The notes below the pieces were generated by a model. It was not told the DNA's origin. It did not search any database and was given only the letters and a program-made list of their open reading frames with translations. Shown piece after piece: positions 24,005 to 31,503 of a DNA stretch of 64,000 nucleotides (positions are counted from its first letter, which is position 1; each line of letters starts with the position of its first letter). Origin of the DNA: Sipunculus nudus (Eukaryota > Annelida > Sipuncula > Golfingiida > Sipunculidae); NCBI GenBank assembly GCA_026874595.1, contig JAPPUL010000073.1, forward strand, positions 953,973 to 1,017,972. Direction: 5' to 3'. The position numbers and the translations under genes were made by a program.

Positions 24005-26998
24005 ATGAGAAACATGTATTTAATAATAATCTTAACGATTATGGTGCTGGTGCTTGGCTGCGGGAATACGGACGGAACAGGAGTTAAGGACGGAGGACAG
24101 CAAGGGTCAGAGCAGGACAGTAAGGACAAGAAACAAGCAGGGCCAAGCGGCGGTGCACAAGGGCCAAGCGGGACAGGAGCAGGGCCAAGCGGGACAGGAG
24201 CAGGGCCAAGCGGCGGTGCAGGAGGGCAAGGCGGACAAACAGGTACAGGGTCACAAGGGCCAGGAGGCGGTGCAGGAGGGCAAAGCGGACAAACAGGTAC
24301 AGGGTCACAAGGGCCAGGAGGCGGTGCAGCAGGGCAAGGCGGACAAGCAGGGCAAGGCGGACAAGCAGGGCCAGGAGGCGGTGCAGGAGGGCAAGGCGGA
24401 CAAACAGGTACAGGGTCACAAGGGCCAGGAGGCGGTGCAGGAGGGCAAAGCGGACAAACAGGTACAGGGTCACAAGGGCCAGGAGGCGGTGCAGCAGGGC
24501 AAGGCGGACAAGCAGGGCAAGGCGGACAAGCAGGGCCAGGAGGCGGTGCAGGAGGGCAAGGCGGACAAACAGGTACAGGGTCACAAGGGCCAGGAGGCGG
24601 TGCAGGAGGGCAAAGCGGACAAACAGGTACAGGGTCACAAGGGCCAGGAGGCGGTGCAGGAGGGCAAGGCGGCGGTGCAGGAGGGCAAGGCGGACAAACA
24701 GGGCAAGGCGGACAAGCAGGTACAGGGTCACAAGGGCCAGGAGGCGGTGCAGGAGGGCAAAGCGGACAAACAGGTACAGGGTCACAAGGGCCAGGAGGCG
24801 GTGCAGGAGGGCAAAGCGGACAAACAGGTACAGGGTCACAAGGGCCAGGAGGCGGTGCAGGAGGGCAAAGCGGACAAACAGGTACAGGGTCACAAGGGCC
24901 AGGAGGCGGTGCAGGAGGGCAAGGCGGACAAGCAGGGCAAGGCGGACAAGCAGGGCCAGGAGGCGGTGCAGGAGGGCAAGGCGGACAAACAGGTACAGGG
25001 TCACAAGGGCCAGGAGGCGGTGCAGCAGGGCAAGGCGGACAAGCAGGGCAAGGCGGACAAGCAGGGCCAGGAGGCGGTGCAGGAGGGCAAGGCGGCGGTG
25101 CAGGAGGGCAAAGCGGACAAACAGGTACAGGGTCACAAGGGCCAGGAGGCGGTGCAGGAGGGCAAAGCGGACAAACAGGTACAGGGTCACAAGGGCCAGG
25201 AGGCGGTGCAGGAGGGCAAAGCGGACAAACAGGTACAGGGTCACAAGGGCCAGGAGGCGGTGCAGGAGGGCAAGGCGGCGGTGCAGGAGGGCAAAGCGGA
25301 CAAACAGGTACAGGGTCACAAGGGCCAGGAGGCGGTGCAGGAGGGCAAAGCGGACAAACAGGTACAGGGTCACAAGGGCCAGGAGGCGGTGCAGGAGGGC
25401 AAAGCGGACAAACAGGTACAGGGTCACAAGGGCCAGGAGGCGGTGCAGGAGGGCAAAGCGGACAAACAGGTACAGGGTCACAAGGGCCAGGAGGCGGTGC
25501 AGGAGGGCAAAGCGGCGGTGCAGGAGGGCAAAGCGGCGGTGCAGGAGGGCAAAGCGGCGGTGCAGGAGGGCAAAGCGGCGGTGCAGGAGGGCAAGGCGGA
25601 CAAGCAGGGCAAGGCGGAGCTGCAACATGTCCTGACACATCATATACTCCTGTAGCAACAGCGGCTGATTTAAAAGCGAAGTTAAAAGACGGGAACATTT
25701 GTCTAACAGCTGACATTGAATTAGAAAACTGGGTGAGTATAGAAGAGTTTAAAGGCAAACTGGATGGAAATGATAAGACGCTAACAATAAAGTCGTTTGC
25801 CTCTGGAGCTGTTGGACTAATAAAGGAGATAGCAGCTAATGGAGAAGTTAAGGATTTAAGTATAGAGCTTGAAGTAGATCTTACTTCTGATAAGAATTAT
25901 GTAGGAGTGCTAGCAGGAGAGAATAAAGGCAGAATAGACAATGTGAATGTGAAGATCGCAAGCGGCAAAAAAGTAGAGACTACGGGAAGCAGCTCAAGAG
26001 CAGGCGGGCTCGTTGGAGTGAATGGCGGCACAATAACAAACAGCTATGCAACGGGAGATGTTGAGGGACAGCACAATGCAGGCGGTCTCGTTGGATATAA
26101 CTATCGCGGCAAAATAGAAAACAGCCGTGCAGAAGGAGAGGTAAAAGCATCTGGACAATACTCAAGAGCAGGCGGGCTCGTTGGATATAACTATCGCGGC
26201 AAAATAGAAAACAGCTATGCAGAAGGAGCTGTGTCTGCATCTGGAGGCTACTCAAGCGCCGGCGGGCTCGTTGGAGAGAACTGGGACACAATAAAAAACA
26301 GCCGTGCAGAAGGCAATGTAAAAGCATCTGGACAATACTCAAGAGCAGGCGGGCTCGTTGGATATAATGCTGCTAACCGCAATAGGAGCGGCACTATAAC
26401 AAACAGCTATGCAACTGGAGCTGTTGAGGGACAGAACAATGCAGGCGGGCTCGTTGGAGACAATGCAGGCAAAATAGAAAACAGCTATGCAACTGGAGTT
26501 GTATCTACAGATGGACAATACTCAATGACAGGCGGGCTTGTTGGATATAACACTGGCACAATAAAAGAAAGCTATGCAACTGGAAGGGTTAAGGGAGAGG
26601 GCCATATAGGCGGGCTCGTTGGCTATCACTTCGCTGGAAAAGTAACAAACAGCTATGCAACTGGAGCTGTTGAGGGAGAGGGCGATACAGGCGGGCTTGT
26701 TGGAGAGAACGCGGGCAGAATAGAAAACAGCTATGCAACTGGAGCTGTGTCTGCAGATGGACAATACTCAAGCGCAGGCGGGCTAGTTGGAGTGAACTCT
26801 AGCGGCACAATAGAAAACAGTTTCTGTTTGAAAAGGCCTGGTCTTAATGCAGTTGGGAGCAACGCTCAGGCTACAGGTGTAACAGCAATAGAGCAAAGCG
26901 CCATTAGGGCAAATACGTTTACTGATGCGGGCTGGTCAACAACTGTGTGGAAGAATTTGGGAGCGGGCCAGTGGCCAAAGCTTTCGTGGCAGCCGTAG
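24005..26998 (+). CDS. GLUG-repeat lipoprotein 2, with very long Gly-rich stalk
   Basis: The largest member (997 residues). The signal peptide and lipobox (VLGC, Cys19) are identical to gene 1. Residues about 46-535 are a low-complexity stalk made of 18-residue units (consensus QTGTGSQGPGGGAGGQSG) and shorter GGAGGQ or GGQAGQ variants, encoded by a 54-base minisatellite. The cap (CPDTSYTPVATAADL) and ten GLUG repeats follow, ending in NLGAGQWPKLSWQP. The stalk would hold the beta-helical head far from the membrane. It breaks the strict Gly-X-Y rule, so it is not collagen-like. Ten A residues separate the ribosome site from the ATG. The stalk DNA is far more GC-rich than the rest of the window. 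Confidence 0.85.
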   Translation: MRNMYLIIILTIMVLVLGCGNTDGTGVKDGGQQGSEQDSKDKKQAGPSGGAQGPSGTGAGPSGTGAGPSGGAGGQGGQTGTGSQGPGGGAGGQSGQTGTGSQGPGGGAAGQGGQAGQGGQAGPGGGAGGQGGQTGTGSQGPGGGAGGQSGQTGTGSQGPGGGAAGQGGQAGQGGQAGPGGGAGGQGGQTGTGSQGPGGGAGGQSGQTGTGSQGPGGGAGGQGGGAGGQGGQTGQGGQAGTGSQGPGGGAGGQSGQTGTGSQGPGGGAGGQSGQTGTGSQGPGGGAGGQSGQTGTGSQGPGGGAGGQGGQAGQGGQAGPGGGAGGQGGQTGTGSQGPGGGAAGQGGQAGQGGQAGPGGGAGGQGGGAGGQSGQTGTGSQGPGGGAGGQSGQTGTGSQGPGGGAGGQSGQTGTGSQGPGGGAGGQGGGAGGQSGQTGTGSQGPGGGAGGQSGQTGTGSQGPGGGAGGQSGQTGTGSQGPGGGAGGQSGQTGTGSQGPGGGAGGQSGGAGGQSGGAGGQSGGAGGQSGGAGGQGGQAGQGGAATCPDTSYTPVATAADLKAKLKDGNICLTADIELENWVSIEEFKGKLDGNDKTLTIKSFASGAVGLIKEIAANGEVKDLSIELEVDLTSDKNYVGVLAGENKGRIDNVNVKIASGKKVETTGSSSRAGGLVGVNGGTITNSYATGDVEGQHNAGGLVGYNYRGKIENSRAEGEVKASGQYSRAGGLVGYNYRGKIENSYAEGAVSASGGYSSAGGLVGENWDTIKNSRAEGNVKASGQYSRAGGLVGYNAANRNRSGTITNSYATGAVEGQNNAGGLVGDNAGKIENSYATGVVSTDGQYSMTGGLVGYNTGTIKESYATGRVKGEGHIGGLVGYHFAGKVTNSYATGAVEGEGDTGGLVGENAGRIENSYATGAVSADGQYSSAGGLVGVNSSGTIENSFCLKRPGLNAVGSNAQATGVTAIEQSAIRANTFTDAGWSTTVWKNLGAGQWPKLSWQP
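24139..25621. repeat. 54-base minisatellite encoding the Gly-rich stalk
   Basis: Dozens of imperfect units, each a multiple of 9 bases, built from blocks such as GGAGGCGGTGCAGGAGGG and CAAAGCGGACAAACAGG. Because unit sizes are multiples of three, expansion or contraction keeps the frame. The absence of stop codons leaves other frames on both strands open as well. Confidence 0.95.
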
Positions 26999-27025
26999 GC
27001 TAGTCTCATATCAACACAAAAGATA

Positions 27026-27064
27026 TAGTAGGCATGTTTTTACAAGTTTAAAGGATGCCTACTA
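27026..27064 (+). terminator. Conserved array hairpin after GLUG gene 2
   Basis: TAGTAGGCAT / ATGCCTACTA with a 19-base loop, same geometry as after gene 1. Confidence 0.65.
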
Positions 27065-27119
27065 TCCTCCACTGTATATAATAAACGTATTAAAGAGAGT
27101 CTGACATACAATATTATAC

Positions 27120-27148
27120 TTGCTTTAAGCACAACAAATATCTACTAT
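27120..27148 (+). promoter_or_regulatory. Array promoter of GLUG gene 3
   Basis: TTGCTT, 17 bases, TACTAT, identical to that of gene 2. Confidence 0.6.
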
Positions 27149-27186
27149 TTAAGTAATCTAACCAATGGAGAGATTAAAAAAAAAAG

Positions 27187-28656
27187 ATGAGAAACATGTA
27201 TTTAATAATAATCTTAACGATTATGGTGCTGGTGCTTGGCTGCGGGAATACGGACGGAACAGGAGTTAAGGACGGAGGACAGCAAGGGTCAGAGCAGGAC
27301 AGTAAGGACAAGAAACAAGCAGGGCAAAGCGGCGGACAAGCAGGGCCAGGCGGCGGTGCAGGAGGGCAAGGCGGACAAGCAGGGCAAGGCGGACAAGCAG
27401 GGCCAGGAGGCGGTGCACAAGGGCAAAGCGGCGGTGCAGGAGGGCAAGGCGGCGGTGCAGGAGGGCAAGGCGGACAAGCAGGGCAAGGCGGACAAGCAGG
27501 GCCAGGAGGCGGTGCACAAGGGCCAGGAGGCGGTGCAGGAGGGCAAAGCGGACAAACAGGTACAGGGTCACAAGGGCCAGGAGGCGGTGCACAAGGGCCA
27601 AGCGGCGGTGCACAAGGGCAAAGCGGCGGTGCAGGAGGGCAAGGCGGCGGTGCAGGAGGGCAAGGCGGACAAACAGGGCAAGGCGGACAAGCAGGGCAAG
27701 GCGGAGCTGCAACATGTCCTGACACATCATATACTCCTGTAGCAACAGCGGCTGATTTAAAAACAAAGTTAGAAAAAGCTAAAATCGCTGAACAGTTTTG
27801 TTTAACAGCTGATATTGAATTAACAGACTGGACGAGTATACAAGCGTTTAGTGGCAAACTGGATGGAAATTATAAGACGCTAACAATAAAGTCGTTTGGA
27901 TATGGAGCTGTTGGACTAATAAAGGAGATAGCAGCTGATGGAGAAGTTAAGGATTTAAGTATAAAGCTTGAAGTAGATCTTACTTCTGATAAGAGTTCTG
28001 TAGGAGTGCTAGCAGGAGAGAATAAAGGAAGAATAGACAATGTGAATGTGAAGATGGCAAGCGACAAAAAAGTAGAGACTACGGGAAGCAGCTCAAGCGC
28101 AGGCGGGCTCGTTGGAGAGAACTATGGCACAATAGAAAACAGCCGTGCAGAAGGAGCTGTGTCTGCATCTGGAGACATCTCAAGAGCAGGCGGGCTCGTT
28201 GGATGGAACTATTCTGGCACAATAACAAACAGCTATGCAAAAGGAGCTGTTGAGGGAGAGGACGATACAGGCGGGCTCGTTGGATATAACACGGGCGGCA
28301 AAATAGAAAACAGCTATGCAACCGGAGCTGTTACAGGAACTAACCTTGCAGGCGGGCTCGTTGGAGTGAACTCTGAGGGCACAATAACAAACAGCTATGC
28401 AACTGGAGCTGTGTCTGCATCTGGAGACAGCTCAATCGCCGGCGGGCTTGTTGGATATAACACTGGCACAATAACAAACAGTTTCTGTTTGGACAATACG
28501 GGTCTTAATGCAGTTGGGAGCGGAAAGAAAGGTAGCATAACAAAAATAGCCCAAAGTGAGATTACAAAAACTACCTTTACTAATGCAGGCTGGTCAAGGT
28601 CTGTTTGGAAGAATTTGGGAGCGGGCCAGTGGCCAAAGCTTTCGTGGCAGCCGTAG
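27187..28656 (+). CDS. GLUG-repeat lipoprotein 3
   Basis: 489 residues. Signal peptide and lipobox as in genes 1 and 2, then a Gly-rich stalk of about 130 residues (about 27318-27709) built from the same blocks as gene 2 but in a different order and number. The cap has a variant spacing (KTKLEKAKIAEQFCLTADIELTDW) and five GLUG repeats follow. The end differs slightly: instead of the SNAQATGV phrase it has SGKKGSITKIAQSEITKTTF before W..SVWKNLGAGQWPKLSWQP. Like gene 2 it has ten A residues between ribosome site and start. Mosaic sharing with neighbours suggests recombination among paralogues. Confidence 0.85.
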   Translation: MRNMYLIIILTIMVLVLGCGNTDGTGVKDGGQQGSEQDSKDKKQAGQSGGQAGPGGGAGGQGGQAGQGGQAGPGGGAQGQSGGAGGQGGGAGGQGGQAGQGGQAGPGGGAQGPGGGAGGQSGQTGTGSQGPGGGAQGPSGGAQGQSGGAGGQGGGAGGQGGQTGQGGQAGQGGAATCPDTSYTPVATAADLKTKLEKAKIAEQFCLTADIELTDWTSIQAFSGKLDGNYKTLTIKSFGYGAVGLIKEIAADGEVKDLSIKLEVDLTSDKSSVGVLAGENKGRIDNVNVKMASDKKVETTGSSSSAGGLVGENYGTIENSRAEGAVSASGDISRAGGLVGWNYSGTITNSYAKGAVEGEDDTGGLVGYNTGGKIENSYATGAVTGTNLAGGLVGVNSEGTITNSYATGAVSASGDSSIAGGLVGYNTGTITNSFCLDNTGLNAVGSGKKGSITKIAQSEITKTTFTNAGWSRSVWKNLGAGQWPKLSWQP

Positions 28657-28683
28657 GCTAGTCTAATATCAACACAAAAGATA

Positions 28684-28722
28684 TAGTAGGCATGTTTTTA
28701 CAAGTTTAAAGGATGCCTACTA
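28684..28722 (+). terminator. Conserved array hairpin after GLUG gene 3
   Basis: TAGTAGGCAT / ATGCCTACTA with a 19-base loop. Confidence 0.65.
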
Positions 28723-28777
28723 TCCTCCACTGTATATAATAAACGTATTAAAGAGAGTCTGACATACAATATTATAC

Positions 28778-28806
28778 TTGCTTTAAGCACAACAAATATC
28801 TACTAT
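28778..28806 (+). promoter_or_regulatory. Array promoter of GLUG gene 4
   Basis: TTGCTT, 17 bases, TACTAT. Confidence 0.6.
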
Positions 28807-28841
28807 TTAAGTAATCTAACCAATGGAGAGATTAAAAAAAA

Positions 28842-29891
28842 ATGAGAAACATGTATTTAATAATAATCTTAACGATTATGGTGCTGGGAGTTGGCTGCGG
28901 GAATACGGACGGAACAGGAGTTAAGGACGGAGGACAAGCAGGAGCTGCAACATGTCCTGACACATCATATACTCCTGTAGCAACAGCGGCTGATTTAAAA
29001 GCGAAGTTAAAAGACGGGAACATTTGTTTAACAGCTGACATTGAATTAGAAAACTGGAAGACGGTAGATAAATATAGTGGAACTTTAGATGGAAATGATA
29101 AGACGCTAACAATAAAGTCGTTTGGATCTGGAGCTGTTGGGCTCATAAAGACAATAGCAGCTAATGGAGAAGTTAAGGATTTAAGTATAGAGCTTGAAGT
29201 AGATCTTACTTCTGATAATAATAATGTGTATGTAGGAGTGCTAGCAGGAGAGAATAAAGGAAGAATAGACAATGTGAATGTGAAGATGGCAAGCGACAAA
29301 AAAGTAGAGACTAAGGGAGCCCACTCAAGCGCAGGCGGGCTCGTTGGAGATAACTATGGCACAATAGAAAACAGCCGTGCAGAAGAAGGCAAGGTAGAAG
29401 CATCTGAAAGCAGATCAAGAGCAGGCGGGCTCGTTGGATGGAACTCTAAGGGCACAATAACAAACAGCTATGCAACTGGAGCTGTCTCTGCATCTGGAGG
29501 ATACTCAGAAGCAGGCGGGCTCGTTGGAGTGAACTCTGAGGGCACAATAACAAACAGCTATGCAACTGGAGCAGTTACGGGAAATATATATGCAGGCGGG
29601 CTCGTTGGATGGAACTATTCTGGCACAATAGAAAACAGCTATGCAACTGGAGATGTGTCTGGACCTAATAAAGGCGGTCTTGTTGCAGATAATGATGAGG
29701 GCACAATAACAAACAGTTTCTGTTTGGACAAGCCGGGTCTTAATGCAGTTGGGAGCGGAAGTGCTCCTGAGGTAAGCAAGATAGCAACAGCGGCAATTAC
29801 AGCAACTACCTTTACTGCAAAAGGCTGGTCAACAACTGTGTGGAAGAATTTGGGAGCGGGCCAGTGGCCAAAGCTTTCGTGGCAGCCGTAG
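28842..29891 (+). CDS. GLUG-repeat lipoprotein 4, stalkless
   Basis: The smallest member (349 residues). The signal peptide ends GVGC instead of VLGC, and the Gly-rich stalk is reduced to a few residues (KDGGQAGAATCPD), so the head would sit close to the membrane. The cap is CPDTSYTPVATAADLKAKLK and five GLUG-type repeats follow; the last reads GGLVADN, a variant shared with genes 6 and 7. The C-terminal phrase GSGSAPEVSKIATAAITATTF is its own variant before the common VWKNLGAGQWPKLSWQP. The upstream block is nearly identical to those of genes 2, 3 and 5. Confidence 0.85.
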   Translation: MRNMYLIIILTIMVLGVGCGNTDGTGVKDGGQAGAATCPDTSYTPVATAADLKAKLKDGNICLTADIELENWKTVDKYSGTLDGNDKTLTIKSFGSGAVGLIKTIAANGEVKDLSIELEVDLTSDNNNVYVGVLAGENKGRIDNVNVKMASDKKVETKGAHSSAGGLVGDNYGTIENSRAEEGKVEASESRSRAGGLVGWNSKGTITNSYATGAVSASGGYSEAGGLVGVNSEGTITNSYATGAVTGNIYAGGLVGWNYSGTIENSYATGDVSGPNKGGLVADNDEGTITNSFCLDKPGLNAVGSGSAPEVSKIATAAITATTFTAKGWSTTVWKNLGAGQWPKLSWQP

Positions 29892-29913
29892 GCTAGTCTC
29901 ATAGTAAAAGATA

Positions 29914-29952
29914 TAGTAGGCATTTTTTTACAAGTTTAAAGGATGCCTACTA
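29914..29952 (+). terminator. Conserved array hairpin after GLUG gene 4
   Basis: TAGTAGGCAT / ATGCCTACTA with a 19-base loop containing a T7 run. Confidence 0.65.
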
Positions 29953-30007
29953 TCCTCCACTGTATATAATAAACGTATTAAAGAGAGTCTGACATAAAAT
30001 ATTATAC

Positions 30008-30036
30008 TTGCTTTAAGCACAACAAATATCTACTAT
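30008..30036 (+). promoter_or_regulatory. Array promoter of GLUG gene 5
   Basis: TTGCTT, 17 bases, TACTAT. Confidence 0.6.
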
Positions 30037-30070
30037 TTAAGTAATCTAACCAATGGAGGGATTAAAAAAT

Positions 30071-31270
30071 ATGAGAAACATGTATCTAATACTAATATTA
30101 TGTATTATGGTAGTGGTGCTTGGCTGTTCTAATACGGACGGAACAGAAGTTCCAAGCCAGCAAGAGTCAGGCAAACAAGAGCCAGGCGGACAAGCAGAGC
30201 GGCCAGGCGGACAAGCAGAGGAGCCAGGCGGACAAACAGAGGAGCCAGGCGGACAAGCAGGGCGGCCAGGCGGACAAGCAGAGGAGCCAGGCGGACAAAC
30301 AGATAATAAAGAGGAGACACTAACACCCCAGGAGCAGTTTATTGCAGACATAGAAGGAAACAAGGATATCACTCTAGAAAGCGATCTCACATTAGTAAAC
30401 TGGGAGACTAAAAACGGTGAGTATACAGGGAAACTAGACGGGGCAGGCAACAAGATAATAATACAGTCGTTTAAAGAAGTCGGCTCATATGGATTGCTGC
30501 ATAAAATAGGGACAGGTGGAGAGATAAAGAATCTAAAGATAGAGCTTCAAAGCGATCTTTCTATTTCTAACTACTCCGGAGGGGTTTTGGCAGCTCACAA
30601 CGTCGCTACTGTAGAAAGAGTTAGCGTGACAGCAACTGGGAACGGGAAGGTAACACATACTACTGGCACACGAGGTAATGTAGGCGGACTTATTGGAGAG
30701 AACGAGACTGGCGGCATTGTAAAAGAGTGTTCATCATCGGTTGCAGTTAGTGGACAGGGAGAGGCTACTGGAGGTCTAATTGGAAAGAACAACGGGGGGA
30801 CTATAGAAAGAAGCTATGCAACAGGCAATGTTGGCAATGATGAAGGGAAAGGTAGTACAGGTGGGCTTGTTGGGCTGAATACCGGAAGTCAAAGCGTTAT
30901 AAAAGACAGCTATTATGCAAGAGGAGATGTGAAGAGTGAATTATATGTAGGAGGGCTTGTTGGCGAGCATCAGGCGGGCACAATAGAGAATTGCTTGGCC
31001 GTACCCCAATCTGTTACTGCTAATACGCCGGATAGTGCTCAGATTGGAAGGTTTATCGGAATAGGAGGTGGGACAATAAAAAACAATTTCGTGAAGAAGC
31101 TATCCTCTCCAGACAAAAGTGTTGGAGGCGCTACTACCGATCCTACCGATGGCATAACGGCAATAGAACAAAGCGCCATTACAGAAACTACCTTTACTGC
31201 AAAAGGCTGGTCAAGGTCTGTTTGGAAGAATTTGGTAGCCAGACAATGGCCACAGCTTAAATGGCAATAA
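30071..31270 (+). CDS. GLUG-repeat lipoprotein 5, heptapeptide stalk
   Basis: From the ATG at 30071 (GGAGGG ribosome site 11 bases upstream; an earlier ATG at 30053 overlaps that site) the protein has 399 residues. The lipobox ends VLGC. The stalk differs in kind: about six heptapeptides of the form GGQ[AT][EG][ER]P. The cap lacks the CPD phrase and uses LTPQEQFIADIEGNKDITLESDLTLVNW. Four GLUG-type repeats follow (some GGLIG), one carrying the phrase VKECSSSVAVSG that recurs in genes 9-11. The end is VWKNLVARQWPQLKWQ. The gene appears intermediate between the 1-4 and 9-11 subgroups. Confidence 0.83.
   Translation: MRNMYLILILCIMVVVLGCSNTDGTEVPSQQESGKQEPGGQAERPGGQAEEPGGQTEEPGGQAGRPGGQAEEPGGQTDNKEETLTPQEQFIADIEGNKDITLESDLTLVNWETKNGEYTGKLDGAGNKIIIQSFKEVGSYGLLHKIGTGGEIKNLKIELQSDLSISNYSGGVLAAHNVATVERVSVTATGNGKVTHTTGTRGNVGGLIGENETGGIVKECSSSVAVSGQGEATGGLIGKNNGGTIERSYATGNVGNDEGKGSTGGLVGLNTGSQSVIKDSYYARGDVKSELYVGGLVGEHQAGTIENCLAVPQSVTANTPDSAQIGRFIGIGGGTIKNNFVKKLSSPDKSVGGATTDPTDGITAIEQSAITETTFTAKGWSRSVWKNLVARQWPQLKWQ
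30178..30303. repeat. 21-base tandem repeats encoding heptapeptide stalk
   Basis: Six units of 21 bases (GGCGGACAAGCAGAGGAGCCA type) encode GGQAEEP-like heptapeptides. Unit length is a multiple of three. Confidence 0.85.
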
Positions 31271-31311
31271 GAAGAACAGCAATAGCTGAGACAGGAATAG
31301 GAACGTAATAT

Positions 31312-31350
31312 GGTAGGCATTTTTTTTTAATAAAAAAAAGGTGCCTACTA
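31312..31350 (+). terminator. Conserved array hairpin after GLUG gene 5
   Basis: GTAGGCA / TGCCTAC extended by T9 pairing with A8, giving a long stem with a very short loop. Same position as the hairpins after genes 1-4, with a different loop sequence. Confidence 0.7.
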
Positions 31351-31446
31351 TCCTACCCTGTATATAATAAACGTATCCAAGACACACACTCTCTCTAACA
31401 TAATAACTTCTTAAATAGATATTTATCCCTAAATTAAGATACACAC

Positions 31447-31475
31447 TTGCTTTATAATTGCTAAATATCTATTAT
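31447..31475 (+). promoter_or_regulatory. Array promoter of GLUG gene 6
   Basis: TTGCTT, 17 bases, TATTAT. The surrounding 120 bases are shared with gene 7. Confidence 0.65.
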
Positions 31476-31503
31476 TTCTGTATCTAACAATGGAGGCGTA
31501 AAA

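Noticed and set aside
24139-25621. Collagen-like protein
   Set aside because: Glycine is abundant but the Gly-X-Y period breaks within each unit and proline is rare, so a triple helix is not supported.
24054-25655. Plus-strand shadow frame rich in Lys, Gln and Ala inside gene 2
   Set aside because: Again open only because of the repeat; it ends where the repeat ends and overlaps the supported gene. The equivalents in genes 3, 14 and 15 are shadows for the same reason.
23992-25758. Long minus-strand open frame of Cys/Pro-rich repeats opposite GLUG gene 2
   Set aside because: It is the complement of the Gly-rich minisatellite, which lacks stop codons in most frames. It has no ribosome site or signal, and the plus-strand frame is clearly the conserved one.
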